Source: Candidatus Acidianus copahuensis (GTDB lineage: Archaea; Thermoproteota; Thermoprotei_A; Sulfolobales; Sulfolobaceae). Taken from it: a stretch of 49,491 nucleotides of DNA. The stretch covers positions 1 through 49,491 of the forward strand of contig NZ_JFZT01000062.1 in assembly GCF_000632495.1 (NCBI RefSeq). The letters run 5' to 3'. Position numbers and translations under genes: made by a program. This document shows positions 7,000-15,402 of this stretch, piece by piece (position 1 is the stretch's first letter; the number at the start of each line of letters is the position of its first letter). The notes under the pieces were generated by a model that was given only the letters and a program-made list of their open reading frames with translations, did not search any database and was not told the origin of the DNA.

Positions 7000-9529
7000 C
7001 TTGAATTATATAATCAGATATATCCCTGACTTCTTCATCGTGAGTTACTACCATGATTTGAGGAACAATTCCCATTGAGCTTCTTATTACATCCATTAAT
7101 TCCTTTTTTCTTTCATCGTCTAAATGAACAGTTGGTTCGTCTAAAATCATAAAACCTACATCCTCCATTAAGGAGTTCGCTATAGCTAATCTTAACGCTA
7201 AACCGAGGGCTACTCTCTCTCCACCACTTAGTTGGTTTACTGTGAAATCCTGTCCAGCATTATTGAATAGTTTTATTTCCGCTCTACTTTTATTCCTTCT
7301 TCCAGAGAGATCAAAGTCCAGTTCTACTGTTGAATACGCTAGGTCAAATTTTCCTAATATTTCTGTTAGATTATTTTCTATTTTACTTTTGAGAGAGGAT
7401 ATTAGAAAGTTCTGTAGACCTGTTCCTCCTAGATCTGATCTTAACTTGTCAATCTTTTTTATCGCATTTTCAAGACTAGGAAGTTTAGATACATTCTTCT
7501 TATCTTCCTCAATTTTTTTAGATAAATTATCTATATCCGCACTGAGGATCTCTATCTCCTTCTCAAGGGCTGAAATATTGTTTTGGAGATCTCTCAATCT
7601 TTTATCTAAATTTTGATGCTCTTCCTTAACTTTCTTATAATAATCCTCAGTATAGTTAAGGGAAGATATTTTGGATTTTAATTCAGCTATTCGTTGATTT
7701 AGATCATTTAGTCTCTCTTCTTTTGCATGCTTCTCTCCTCTTTTGTTTAGTAGTTGAGAATACTGCTGCTTTAATATTTGAAGATCTCTCTCTGCTTTTT
7801 GCAGAACCTTTTCATCACCTATTTTTTCCTTCAATTCTTTCTCTTTCTCCTCAAGTTCTTGGAGATTACTCTGAAAACTAGAGAGATCTCTAAGTAATTC
7901 ATCTAATCTTTCCTCCGTAACTTCTTTTACTGAGAGATATTGATTGAATAAAGGCTCTAGGTCTTTTAATGATCTCTGAAGCTGAAAGTATTTTTCCTCT
8001 AGTTCTTCCATCGATTCAAGTTCTTTCTCCTTTTCTTCTATAGAACTTTGGCTTGTATCATACTGAGATTTGATTTGCCAAGCTTCAGTTAATATATTCA
8101 ATTTATTCCTTAACTCTTCAAGATATTTTTCACCTTGTTTTACCTCCTTTTCAAGGTTTATAATATTAGAACTCAAATCTCCAATTCTTTCTGTGCTTTC
8201 TTCAACTAATTTTTGTATATGATCTTTGTCAAGTTGGTGTCCGCAAACAGGACATTTACCTCCTTCAGCATTTTCAAGGTTTTTTAAAACGTTCTCTAAT
8301 CTCGTCTTCTCTGCAATATTCTTAGCTTTTTCTTCCCTTTTTCTCTTAACTTCCTCATCAAGTTGTTCTATTTTCCGCTTTACAACCTCAATGTCCTCTA
8401 TTTTACCGAACTTATCTAGCTGTTGTTTAAGCTTGTTTAATTGAGTTTTCAAAGATTTAATCTCTCCAGATAATCTAGTATAATTCTCATGAACTTGCAT
8501 AATTTTATCATATTCGTCCTTAGCCTTCTGATATTCCTCAAATTTGGGATATAATTTATTCTTTAGTTCCAGGTTCTTTTTGACCTTTTCAATTTCTGAA
8601 GTAATTTTATTGATCTGTCTACTTATCTCGCCTTTTTGTTTGACTAAAGTAGCAAGCTCTTCTTTGTATGCACTTGCCTTTTCGACCCAACTTAGCTGGT
8701 TAATCTGGTTATCTACATTCTTGATTTCCTCATCAAGGCTCTTAACTTTTTCTAAGAATGCGCTTATCTCGTTTTTCTCTTGTAAAGCTAATGAGAGTTG
8801 GTTATCGAGTACAAAATATTTGTTTCTCTTATCTTCTAAAACCTTTAGCTCGTTTTCTAATTCCTCAATGTTAGCTATAAGAGGCACCTCCTCATCCTTT
8901 AGCCTATTGAGCTCATTCTGCGAATTTACAAGTTTGTTTCTCTTATCTTCTTTCTCCTTTATTAGATCTGCGAGTCTCTTTTCTTGCTCTTCGATTACTC
9001 GTATATCAGCCTCTATTTTAGTCTTCATCTGATATATTGGACCTCTGCTATCGGTCAATTTTTCTATATTTTCTATTTTTAGAATTTTTTTCATCACATC
9101 AGGTAGATTATTAAATATTTCCTCAATTTCTCCTTGTCTAACTATAACTGTCGAGAGAAGAACATCCTTATCTAGACCAAACATTTCCTCAATTTTCTTG
9201 TTAACTTCTGTTCTTCCTCTAGCTATAACCTGTTTACCATCTTGTACCAGTAAATCTTCAGCGCTTGAAGTAACGTTTCTCTTTACCTCATAGGTAGACT
9301 TTCCTTGAGTAAACTTAAGTCTAATCCATGACTTTGTTGCACCCTTCTTTATCAGATCTTTTCTATCTCCCTTTTGAGAGTCTGTAAATAAGGAGTAAGA
9401 AATTCCCTCAATTATTGAGGTCTTTCCAGCCCCGTTTGGTCCAACAATGGCATTTATATTTCCCTTAAAGTACACAAGGCTTCTCTCATGACTAAGAAAA
9501 TTTGAAAGTTCAACTTCTTCTATTCTCAT
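6935..9529 (-). CDS. rad50: Rad50 ATPase, DNA double-strand break repair
   Basis: The 864-residue protein has the SMC-like layout. The N-terminal Walker A is GPNGAGKTS (about 30-38). Long charged coiled coils flank the zinc hook CPVC (C426, C429), which dimerises two molecules. The C-terminal ATPase has the signature LSGGERVALGLALRLA, Walker B MILDEPTVHLD, and the switch VVTHD. With Mre11 it tethers and processes DNA ends. The start MRIEEVELSNFLSHE matches the family N-terminus and overlaps mre11 by 20 bp. It lies in the four-gene resection operon. Confidence 0.96.
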   Translation of the reverse strand: MRIEEVELSNFLSHERSLVYFKGNINAIVGPNGAGKTSIIEGISYSLFTDSQKGDRKDLIKKGATKSWIRLKFTQGKSTYEVKRNVTSSAEDLLVQDGKQVIARGRTEVNKKIEEMFGLDKDVLLSTVIVRQGEIEEIFNNLPDVMKKILKIENIEKLTDSRGPIYQMKTKIEADIRVIEEQEKRLADLIKEKEDKRNKLVNSQNELNRLKDEEVPLIANIEELENELKVLEDKRNKYFVLDNQLSLALQEKNEISAFLEKVKSLDEEIKNVDNQINQLSWVEKASAYKEELATLVKQKGEISRQINKITSEIEKVKKNLELKNKLYPKFEEYQKAKDEYDKIMQVHENYTRLSGEIKSLKTQLNKLKQQLDKFGKIEDIEVVKRKIEQLDEEVKRKREEKAKNIAEKTRLENVLKNLENAEGGKCPVCGHQLDKDHIQKLVEESTERIGDLSSNIINLEKEVKQGEKYLEELRNKLNILTEAWQIKSQYDTSQSSIEEKEKELESMEELEEKYFQLQRSLKDLEPLFNQYLSVKEVTEERLDELLRDLSSFQSNLQELEEKEKELKEKIGDEKVLQKAERDLQILKQQYSQLLNKRGEKHAKEERLNDLNQRIAELKSKISSLNYTEDYYKKVKEEHQNLDKRLRDLQNNISALEKEIEILSADIDNLSKKIEEDKKNVSKLPSLENAIKKIDKLRSDLGGTGLQNFLISSLKSKIENNLTEILGKFDLAYSTVELDFDLSGRRNKSRAEIKLFNNAGQDFTVNQLSGGERVALGLALRLAIANSLMEDVGFMILDEPTVHLDDERKKELMDVIRSSMGIVPQIMVVTHDEEVRDISDYIIQVEAKGNGSRVKEVIPDDQQGL

Positions 9530-10676
9530 CTAATCCCACCAATTTAACCAATAGAGGGTTTACAATTTCCTCCTCATCATAATGATTAATCATTTCAACA
9601 ATCAAATCCATTTCTTGATCATTGTACCCTCTTTGCTTCAAGTAATCTCTTATTAATTGATTTACTGAACTAGAACTCTTAACACTAATATCTATATTTC
9701 CCCAAGTTGTTTCATCTCTAGCTATTCTATAATACTCTGTAATGTCTTGCAAGACTCTTAATTTCTTGAAAAGAGTTGTTTTTTCTATTCTTTCTCCTTG
9801 AAGAACTATGTGAATTATTGGCTTCTTACTATAAGAAGAACACTTTTTTACTAGATCCTCTAAATCACTATCAATTGAGTTAGTGTTTATATTAAATATT
9901 TCTTGAGGTCTTATATTCAAATTTATTGGTTGAATGTCAGGTTGTTTCTGACTAAGATCTACTAAATATGCTCCTTTCCCGTACTTTTCATAACCTTCTA
10001 TTTCTTCATCTCTAATTATTTCTGGAGATCCTGCTATTGATAATATCCCTCCATCTGGCAAGATCTCCTTAAACCTAGTATGAAAATGCCCTAACGCAAT
10101 ATATTGAAATCCTTGAGGAAGATCTCCTTCTTCTATCTGCCAAGATCCATCATAAGGAAGCTTCTTTTTCAAGCCTTGATGTAACATTAATACATTTCTT
10201 TCCGCACTAGGTTTTATAGACTTTAGTTTATCCTTTAATATTTGAGCAGAGACAGTAGGTATATGTCTTATTCCGCATATACTCAGTTTTACTTGATCTT
10301 TTATTTCTATACACTCTCCGTCTGATAAGAAAGTAACTAAATTCAGAGATTCACTAAGTAGCCTCTGGGGATATATATATCCTTTCCTCTTTGGCGTGTC
10401 ATGATCTCCTGGGATCGAAATGAATGGGATCTTATCTTTAATTTTATTTAATGCATCTATAGCAACCTTTATTGAAGTGACCTGAGGATGATAGACATCA
10501 AACAAATCGCCAGTGTGTACTATTGCCTTAACGTGTTCCCTTATAGCGATATCTATTAACTGATTAAAGGCATCATAGACATCCTGTTCCCTTGAGTCCA
10601 AGCTATACCTCCTTGAACCTAGATGAGTATCAGAAATGTGTAAAATCTGAATAATCTCACCCAAAATCTGCAGCAC
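9510..10676 (-). CDS. mre11: Mre11 nuclease
   Basis: The 388-residue protein is the Mn2+-dependent nuclease partner of Rad50. The calcineurin-like phosphoesterase motifs are in order: HISDTHLG (D16, H18 from the first ATG), HTGDLFDV, SIPGDHD, LMLHQG and LGHFHT. A C-terminal region that caps and binds Rad50 follows. The ATG at 10676 overlaps herA by 20 bp. The conserved core begins at IQILHISDTHLG, preceded by ggtgag at the herA stop and then an ATT codon at 10652. The true start may therefore be ATT (or the TTG at 10664) rather than the ATG. Confidence 0.95.
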   Translation of the reverse strand: MLQILGEIIQILHISDTHLGSRRYSLDSREQDVYDAFNQLIDIAIREHVKAIVHTGDLFDVYHPQVTSIKVAIDALNKIKDKIPFISIPGDHDTPKRKGYIYPQRLLSESLNLVTFLSDGECIEIKDQVKLSICGIRHIPTVSAQILKDKLKSIKPSAERNVLMLHQGLKKKLPYDGSWQIEEGDLPQGFQYIALGHFHTRFKEILPDGGILSIAGSPEIIRDEEIEGYEKYGKGAYLVDLSQKQPDIQPINLNIRPQEIFNINTNSIDSDLEDLVKKCSSYSKKPIIHIVLQGERIEKTTLFKKLRVLQDITEYYRIARDETTWGNIDISVKSSSSVNQLIRDYLKQRGYNDQEMDLIVEMINHYDEEEIVNPLLVKLVGLDENRRS

Positions 10677-12159
10677 TTTTCTCTATCTCAATATCTTTTA
10701 ACGCTTTTTCCCATTCTCCCCTTAAATCTGGATCGGTTCCACCTAAAGCCCCAGTGTATGCATCTACTTTTACAACTGCAGGAATCCTCATTAGATTACC
10801 TATAAGTAAGGCCTCTCCTACATTTAGAGTGGATAGTTGGTTCACCAAGTCCTCACTGAGGTTATCACTAGTCTGTAATACATACTCCTTATCTTTAGGT
10901 TCAACAATTCGAAGTATAATCTTGTTCGTCATTTGACTCAATATATTCTCGTCTAACCCTTTAGGTCTCTGACTCACAATAACTAGACCTACACCAAACT
11001 TTCTTCCCTCTCTAGCTATTCTAGAAGCCCAAGTTCTAGTTAACGTTGGATCATCTTTAGATAGAAATACGTGGGCCTCTTCGATCACTAGAATTACCGG
11101 AAATGTTAGCCCAGATTTCTCCCTCTTAAAAGACTTCCTTGCATCTAGTATTCTTCTCAAATAGTGAGAGACAACAGCATCCATAGCCTCTTCATCTAGA
11201 GGACTTATATCAATTACATTAACTGCCCCAAGCCTTACGTTATTAACAATATCTCTGGCAACTAAGTCAAGAATTCCACTATACTTGTCCGCAAATTCCT
11301 CAAGTTTATTCTTAACTTCTTCTACTGCATCTTTCTTCTCTTTCTTCTCTTTCTTCTCCTGCATTTCATCTATTATTCTCTCTATATCGTCTACAAATGA
11401 CTGGTTTAAACTGCTAAGGTCAAGTTCTCCTTTATCCTGTTTCTCCTGGATTTCTTTCTTATACTGTTGAAATGACCGCCTTAATATTCTATACTGTATT
11501 GGCGCATTACCTCGAATTTCTAAGAGTCCGGAAAATTCCCTAGGTGTTAGGTAAAGCGGATTTAGCCTAGGAGGAATTACGTTTAGAGGTTTTAAATCAC
11601 TTCTAGAGTACTCGCCATGATAATCGAAGATTATAACAGCCCCATTAATCTCAGCTATCCTTTGAGATAAGATTGCGACCGTATTTGATTTTCCACTTCC
11701 CGTAGCTGCCAGTATAGCTAAATGTCTAGCTAAAGAATTTACTCTAATTTTAACCTCTACATTTGTTCCCACTAATTTTCCTATCTTTAAATCACCCTCA
11801 GAGAATAGTTTAGCCAGTTCCTCCTCTCGAGCTAAAATAACTGGAGTCCCAGCTAGAGGGGGCACTTCAGGTCTTGAAGAACTATTTAAATCGTAAAGTA
11901 ACTTAACCTCGGCTCTTATATATTTGGGTACTTTACTATCAAAGGCTCTTAGTCTCTCAACTACGTTTACATCTATAGTATCACCATCAATCATAGGACT
12001 TCCCCTTGTTATTTGAGTAATTAAGCCTATTACCCTAGAGTCATCATAATCCATTTCAACGTATCGGCCTAATCTAATTGGCTTTTGAGTAAGAACAGTT
12101 GAATACTCAATGGTCGAATCGCCAACAACATAACCGATAATCCCCTTATCGTCCTGCAT
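10657..12159 (-). CDS. herA: HerA bipolar DNA translocase/helicase
   Basis: The 500-residue FtsK/VirB4-type hexameric ATPase drives NurA during end resection. It has an N-terminal HAS-barrel region (about 1-120), Walker A AATGSGKSNT (about 151-160), and Walker B VILVIEEAHVFLS. These are followed by the sensor/arginine-finger region (RIAREGRKFGVGLVIVSQRP). A Lys/Glu-rich insert (EKKEKKEKKD) is encoded by a 9-bp microsatellite at 11332-11358. It is the first gene of the resection operon, with a TATA-like box at about 12182-12192. Confidence 0.95.
   Translation of the reverse strand: MQDDKGIIGYVVGDSTIEYSTVLTQKPIRLGRYVEMDYDDSRVIGLITQITRGSPMIDGDTIDVNVVERLRAFDSKVPKYIRAEVKLLYDLNSSSRPEVPPLAGTPVILAREEELAKLFSEGDLKIGKLVGTNVEVKIRVNSLARHLAILAATGSGKSNTVAILSQRIAEINGAVIIFDYHGEYSRSDLKPLNVIPPRLNPLYLTPREFSGLLEIRGNAPIQYRILRRSFQQYKKEIQEKQDKGELDLSSLNQSFVDDIERIIDEMQEKKEKKEKKDAVEEVKNKLEEFADKYSGILDLVARDIVNNVRLGAVNVIDISPLDEEAMDAVVSHYLRRILDARKSFKREKSGLTFPVILVIEEAHVFLSKDDPTLTRTWASRIAREGRKFGVGLVIVSQRPKGLDENILSQMTNKIILRIVEPKDKEYVLQTSDNLSEDLVNQLSTLNVGEALLIGNLMRIPAVVKVDAYTGALGGTDPDLRGEWEKALKDIEIEKSAADFG
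11332..11358 (-). repeat. Three tandem copies of a 9-bp unit in herA
   Basis: The plus strand reads tttcttctc three times in a row, encoding the KEK-type Lys/Glu run in HerA. The length is a multiple of three, so copy-number change would keep the frame. Confidence 0.85.
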
Positions 12160-12181
12160 TTAGATAATTTATAAGTATAAC

Positions 12182-12192
12182 ATATATAAACT
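12182..12192 (-). promoter_or_regulatory. TATA-like box of the herA operon
   Basis: The minus strand reads agtttatatat here, centred about 28 nt upstream of the herA ATG (12159), which suits a leaderless transcript. Confidence 0.5.
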
Positions 12193-12229
12193 ATACTAAT
12201 GCCTAATAGGTAATACAAAAAATAATAGT

Positions 12230-12787
<558 letters not shown>

Positions 12788-12810
12788 TACTAAGTATGTT
12801 AACGGTAAGT

Positions 12811-12819
12811 TAATAAACT
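12811..12819 (-). promoter_or_regulatory. TATA-like box for the rubrerythrin-like gene
   Basis: The minus strand reads agtttatta, centred about 28 nt upstream of the GTG start at 12787, so the transcript may be leaderless. Confidence 0.4.
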
Positions 12820-12929
12820 TTAACTAAGATCTCTATTAACTGTATTACATTCTAATTTAAGCGTCTGAAAAGATAATAATGAAAAGAGGAGGATAGATTA
12901 AATATTATTTATAGAATAGTTAAGATGAT

Positions 12930-12978
12930 GTGATGACTGACTTCAATCCTGAAAGGTGAAGAAGTAACTCGAAGCTGA
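12930..12978 (+). ncRNA. C/D-box sRNA guiding 2'-O-methylation
   Basis: All four boxes are present in order: C gtgatga (12930-12936), D' ctga (12949-12952), C' gtgaaga (12956-12962, one mismatch) and D ctga (12975-12978). Both guide intervals are exactly 12 nt (12937-12948 and 12963-12974), with a 3-nt D'-C' spacer. This symmetric layout is the hallmark of archaeal C/D sRNAs. By the box+5 rule the modified bases would pair with c12944 and c12970, both G. The complements to look for are gattgaagtcag and cttcgagttact. A TATA-like ttatttata lies upstream (about 12905-12914) and a T run follows (about 12992). The targets were not identified. Confidence 0.72.
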
Positions 12979-13158
12979 CAAATTATGGATATACCTCCAC
13001 TTTTTCCACCTAGTTAGCAGCATTGCTTAAATTACGATATTTTTATGAGTGTCGCAGTCTATTTTTCTTCTAAAACACTTATATATCTTTAAAAACAATA
13101 ATAATTTAAGTCCTAAATATGATGGGTAGACTTGTAATTAGGATCGAGAAAAGTACTC

Positions 13159-13380
13159 ACGTGTAAGTATGGGTTAAAGATTGATAGATAAGTGAACGCT
13201 AGTACAAATATCTTCCTAAAAATGTGTGAATTTCCCAAATCCCTGAGGTCTTCGATCAAGGGTATGGGTGAGGTTAGCTCGCTAATGGATCGTGATGATG
13301 GGTTTTGTTCAGAACGTGGTGAAGCCCAAGGGTTTTACGGAGATGATAATAAATGTACGTAAAACCCAAATCCCATAGGA
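13159..13380 (+). pseudogene. TnpB C-terminal relic
   Basis: Reading from 13162 gives CKYGLKIDR, then a stop at 13189-13191 where TnpB has Asp, then VNASTNIFLKMCEF. This matches the family's last zinc-ribbon/RuvC-III segment (C-x-Y/C-G-x-x-x-DRDVNASLNI). The frame then continues to a stop at 13357-13359 (taa) with a polar tail (GEVSSLMDRDDGF) like that of Sulfolobales TnpB proteins. The rest of the gene is missing, so it is a 3' remnant of an IS200/IS605 or IS607-type element. A 10-bp inverted repeat at 13330-13339/13358-13367 may be its right-end hairpin. Confidence 0.65.
13330..13367. repeat. Perfect 10-bp inverted repeat near the TnpB relic end
   Basis: gggttttacg (13330-13339) is matched by cgtaaaaccc (13358-13367) with an 18-nt spacer. 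It lies at the end of the TnpB relic and could be the former right-end structure. Confidence 0.7.
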
Positions 13381-13413
13381 AAGTTCTAAATCCCTTTTTG
13401 TTATTATTTCTTT

Positions 13414-14916
13414 ATGATAACTACTAAGAAAATGAGGATACTGGAAATTAACAGCGAAGCCTTAGGAGTTCCAACATTACTACTTATGGAAAATGCGGGA
13501 AGATCCGTCAGAGATGAGATTATAAGAAAAATAGATGTCAATGGGAAAAATGTTGTAATCTTTGTTGGCCATGGAGGAAAAGGGGGAGATGGTCTGGTAG
13601 CAGGAAGACATTTAGCCGGAGATGGAGCTAAAGTTACAGTTCTTCTGCTCGGGGAAAATAAGCATAAGGACGCGTTACTTAACCTTGAATCTACTCTAGA
13701 AATGGATTACTCCATAATATTAAAGGAAATAAAGGATATTGAAGATTTACAACCCATAAAATCTGACGTTTTGATAGATGCAATGTTAGGGACAGGTTTT
13801 AGAGGAAAGCCAAGAGAACCGTTTAGAACAGCAATCAAAGTCTTTAATCAAAGCTTAGGATTTAAGGTTTCAATAGATGTACCCTCTGGTATGGATAGCG
13901 ATACAGGAGAAACTCCAGGAGAAAGCGTTATTCCAGACTTAGTTGTAACATTTCATGATATGAAAAAAGGGCTACAAGAGAGTAGACTTAACGTTGTTGT
14001 CAAGAGCATAGGGATTCCAAAAGAAGCTGAAATTTATGTTGGGCCCGGAGATGTACTAATGAACATCAAACCAAGGGATATGAAAAGTAAAAAAGGATCC
14101 GGAGGTAGAGTCCTTGTTATAGGAGGAAGCAAAACGTTCAGCGGAGCCCCTTCTTTATCGGGCATGGCAGCTCTAAGAAGCGGAGCAGATCTAGTTTACG
14201 TAGCTGCACCTGGAAGTACTGCATATACTATCGCCTCCTATTCCCCCGATCTTATCGCTATTAAGCTAACTGGAGACAACTTAAATCCCTCTAACCTAGA
14301 CGAATTAAGAGCTTGGATTGATAAGGCAGATTCAATAGTAATTGGACCGGGTGCAGGATTAGCTGAAGAAACTATAGAAGCTTCGAAGAAAATAGTAAAT
14401 TATATTCTAGACAAAGGAAAGCCGGCCGTAATAGACGCAGATTCTCTAAAATCAATAAAAGGTTTCACTCTAAAAGAAAACGTCGTAGTTACACCGCATG
14501 CTGGAGAGTTCAAGATTTTCTTCGGAGAGGAAGTTAACTCTGAACCAATGGAAAGAATACAACAGGTTATGAGATTAGCAAAAAAATGTGGTTGTACCGT
14601 ATTACTAAAAGGCTACTTTGACGTAATAAGTGACGGTAATACCTTTAAGCTTAATAAGACTGGAAACCCTGGAATGACTGTAGGTGGAACTGGAGACACT
14701 TTAACCGGTATTGTAGCTGCACTTTTAGCTGAAGGATTGCCGGCATTTGATGCAGCGTCAATTGGATCCTTTATTAATGGCCTAGCAGGTTCTGTAGTTT
14801 ACTCGGAAAAAGGTAACCACATAACGTCTACAGATTTAATTGAAGAAATACCTAAAGTAATGATAGATCCGCTAGAATTGTTCAAGAAAAAAGTTTATAA
14901 AAAGGTACTTTATTGA
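13414..14916 (+). CDS. nnr: Bifunctional NAD(P)H-hydrate repair enzyme Nnr
   Basis: The 500-residue protein repairs hydrated NADH and NADPH (NADHX, NADPHX). The N-terminal YjeF_N domain (about 1-210) is the epimerase, with GHGGKGGDGLVAGRHLA. The C-terminal ribokinase-like domain (about 225-490) is the ADP- or ATP-dependent dehydratase, with GSGGRVLVIGGSKTFSGAP, DADSL, VVTPHAGEF, and GGTGDTLTGIVAALLA. It is the usual archaeal and bacterial fused form. The start is leaderless-like after an AT-rich tract. The stop overlaps the convergent peroxiredoxin gene by 7 bp. Confidence 0.95.
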   Translation: MITTKKMRILEINSEALGVPTLLLMENAGRSVRDEIIRKIDVNGKNVVIFVGHGGKGGDGLVAGRHLAGDGAKVTVLLLGENKHKDALLNLESTLEMDYSIILKEIKDIEDLQPIKSDVLIDAMLGTGFRGKPREPFRTAIKVFNQSLGFKVSIDVPSGMDSDTGETPGESVIPDLVVTFHDMKKGLQESRLNVVVKSIGIPKEAEIYVGPGDVLMNIKPRDMKSKKGSGGRVLVIGGSKTFSGAPSLSGMAALRSGADLVYVAAPGSTAYTIASYSPDLIAIKLTGDNLNPSNLDELRAWIDKADSIVIGPGAGLAEETIEASKKIVNYILDKGKPAVIDADSLKSIKGFTLKENVVVTPHAGEFKIFFGEEVNSEPMERIQQVMRLAKKCGCTVLLKGYFDVISDGNTFKLNKTGNPGMTVGGTGDTLTGIVAALLAEGLPAFDAASIGSFINGLAGSVVYSEKGNHITSTDLIEEIPKVMIDPLELFKKKVYKKVLY

Positions 14917-15350
14917 GAGATTATAGCTAGAGCTTTATCAGCATGATCTTCAGCCTTTTTCAGATTTTTGAGAACAGACTTAACTTTTCCTGATTCATCA
15001 ATTATGAAAGTTACTCTTTGGGCACTTGTCCCTTTCTCACTCAATACCCCATATTCATTAATAATCTTTTTTTCCTTATCCGCAACTAAGGGAAAATTAG
15101 CCCCATATTTTTCTGCAAATTTCTTTACTGAACTAACGCTATCAGCACTAACTCCTATAATTATACTATTTTTACTACTAAATTGGTTGTAAAGTTCAAC
15201 AAATCTCTGTAATTCTCTTGTACAGCCTGAAGTAAAAGCTTTTGGATAAAAATAAAGAATCACATTTTTTCCCTTATAGCTAGAGAGCTTAATCTTACCT
15301 ATACTTGACTCCGCCTCAAAATCTGGAGCATCTTGCCCTACTTCTATCAT
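14910..15350 (-). CDS. bcp: Peroxiredoxin, Bcp/PrxQ family
   Basis: The 146-residue thiol peroxidase reduces H2O2 and organic hydroperoxides in the cytosol. The N-terminus MIEVGQDAPDFEAESSIGKI and the active-site motif YPKAFTSGCTREL, with the peroxidatic Cys at about 43, are typical. The nearby resolving Cys of many PrxQ proteins (five residues on) is absent: the sequence reads CTRELQRF. It may therefore work as a 1-Cys enzyme or use a partner thiol. It is divergent from ppcA, about 50 bp between starts. Confidence 0.92.
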   Translation of the reverse strand: MIEVGQDAPDFEAESSIGKIKLSSYKGKNVILYFYPKAFTSGCTRELQRFVELYNQFSSKNSIIIGVSADSVSSVKKFAEKYGANFPLVADKEKKIINEYGVLSEKGTSAQRVTFIIDESGKVKSVLKNLKKAEDHADKALAIISQ

Positions 15351-15402
15351 AAATTGTAGATAAGAAGATATGCTTAAAACTCTTTTTACATAACATAACT
15401 AA

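Larger units (their letters stand above)
12788..13413. other. 626-bp region between rubrerythrin and nnr
   Basis: It holds the rubrerythrin promoter, the C/D-box sRNA (12930-12978) and, after an unremarkable AT-rich stretch, the TnpB relic (about 13159-13380). The nnr promoter is presumably in the last 40 bp. I see no other open frame of note. Confidence 0.7.

Noticed and set aside
7242..9032. Long open frames antisense to rad50 (for example 7242-7616 and 8544-9032)
   Set aside because: They are shadows of the coiled-coil coding sequence and give Ser/Phe/Leu-rich peptides with no family features.
13280..13310. gtgatgatgg resembling box C of a C/D sRNA
   Set aside because: It lies in the TnpB relic frame and no D, D' or C' box follows at the right spacing.
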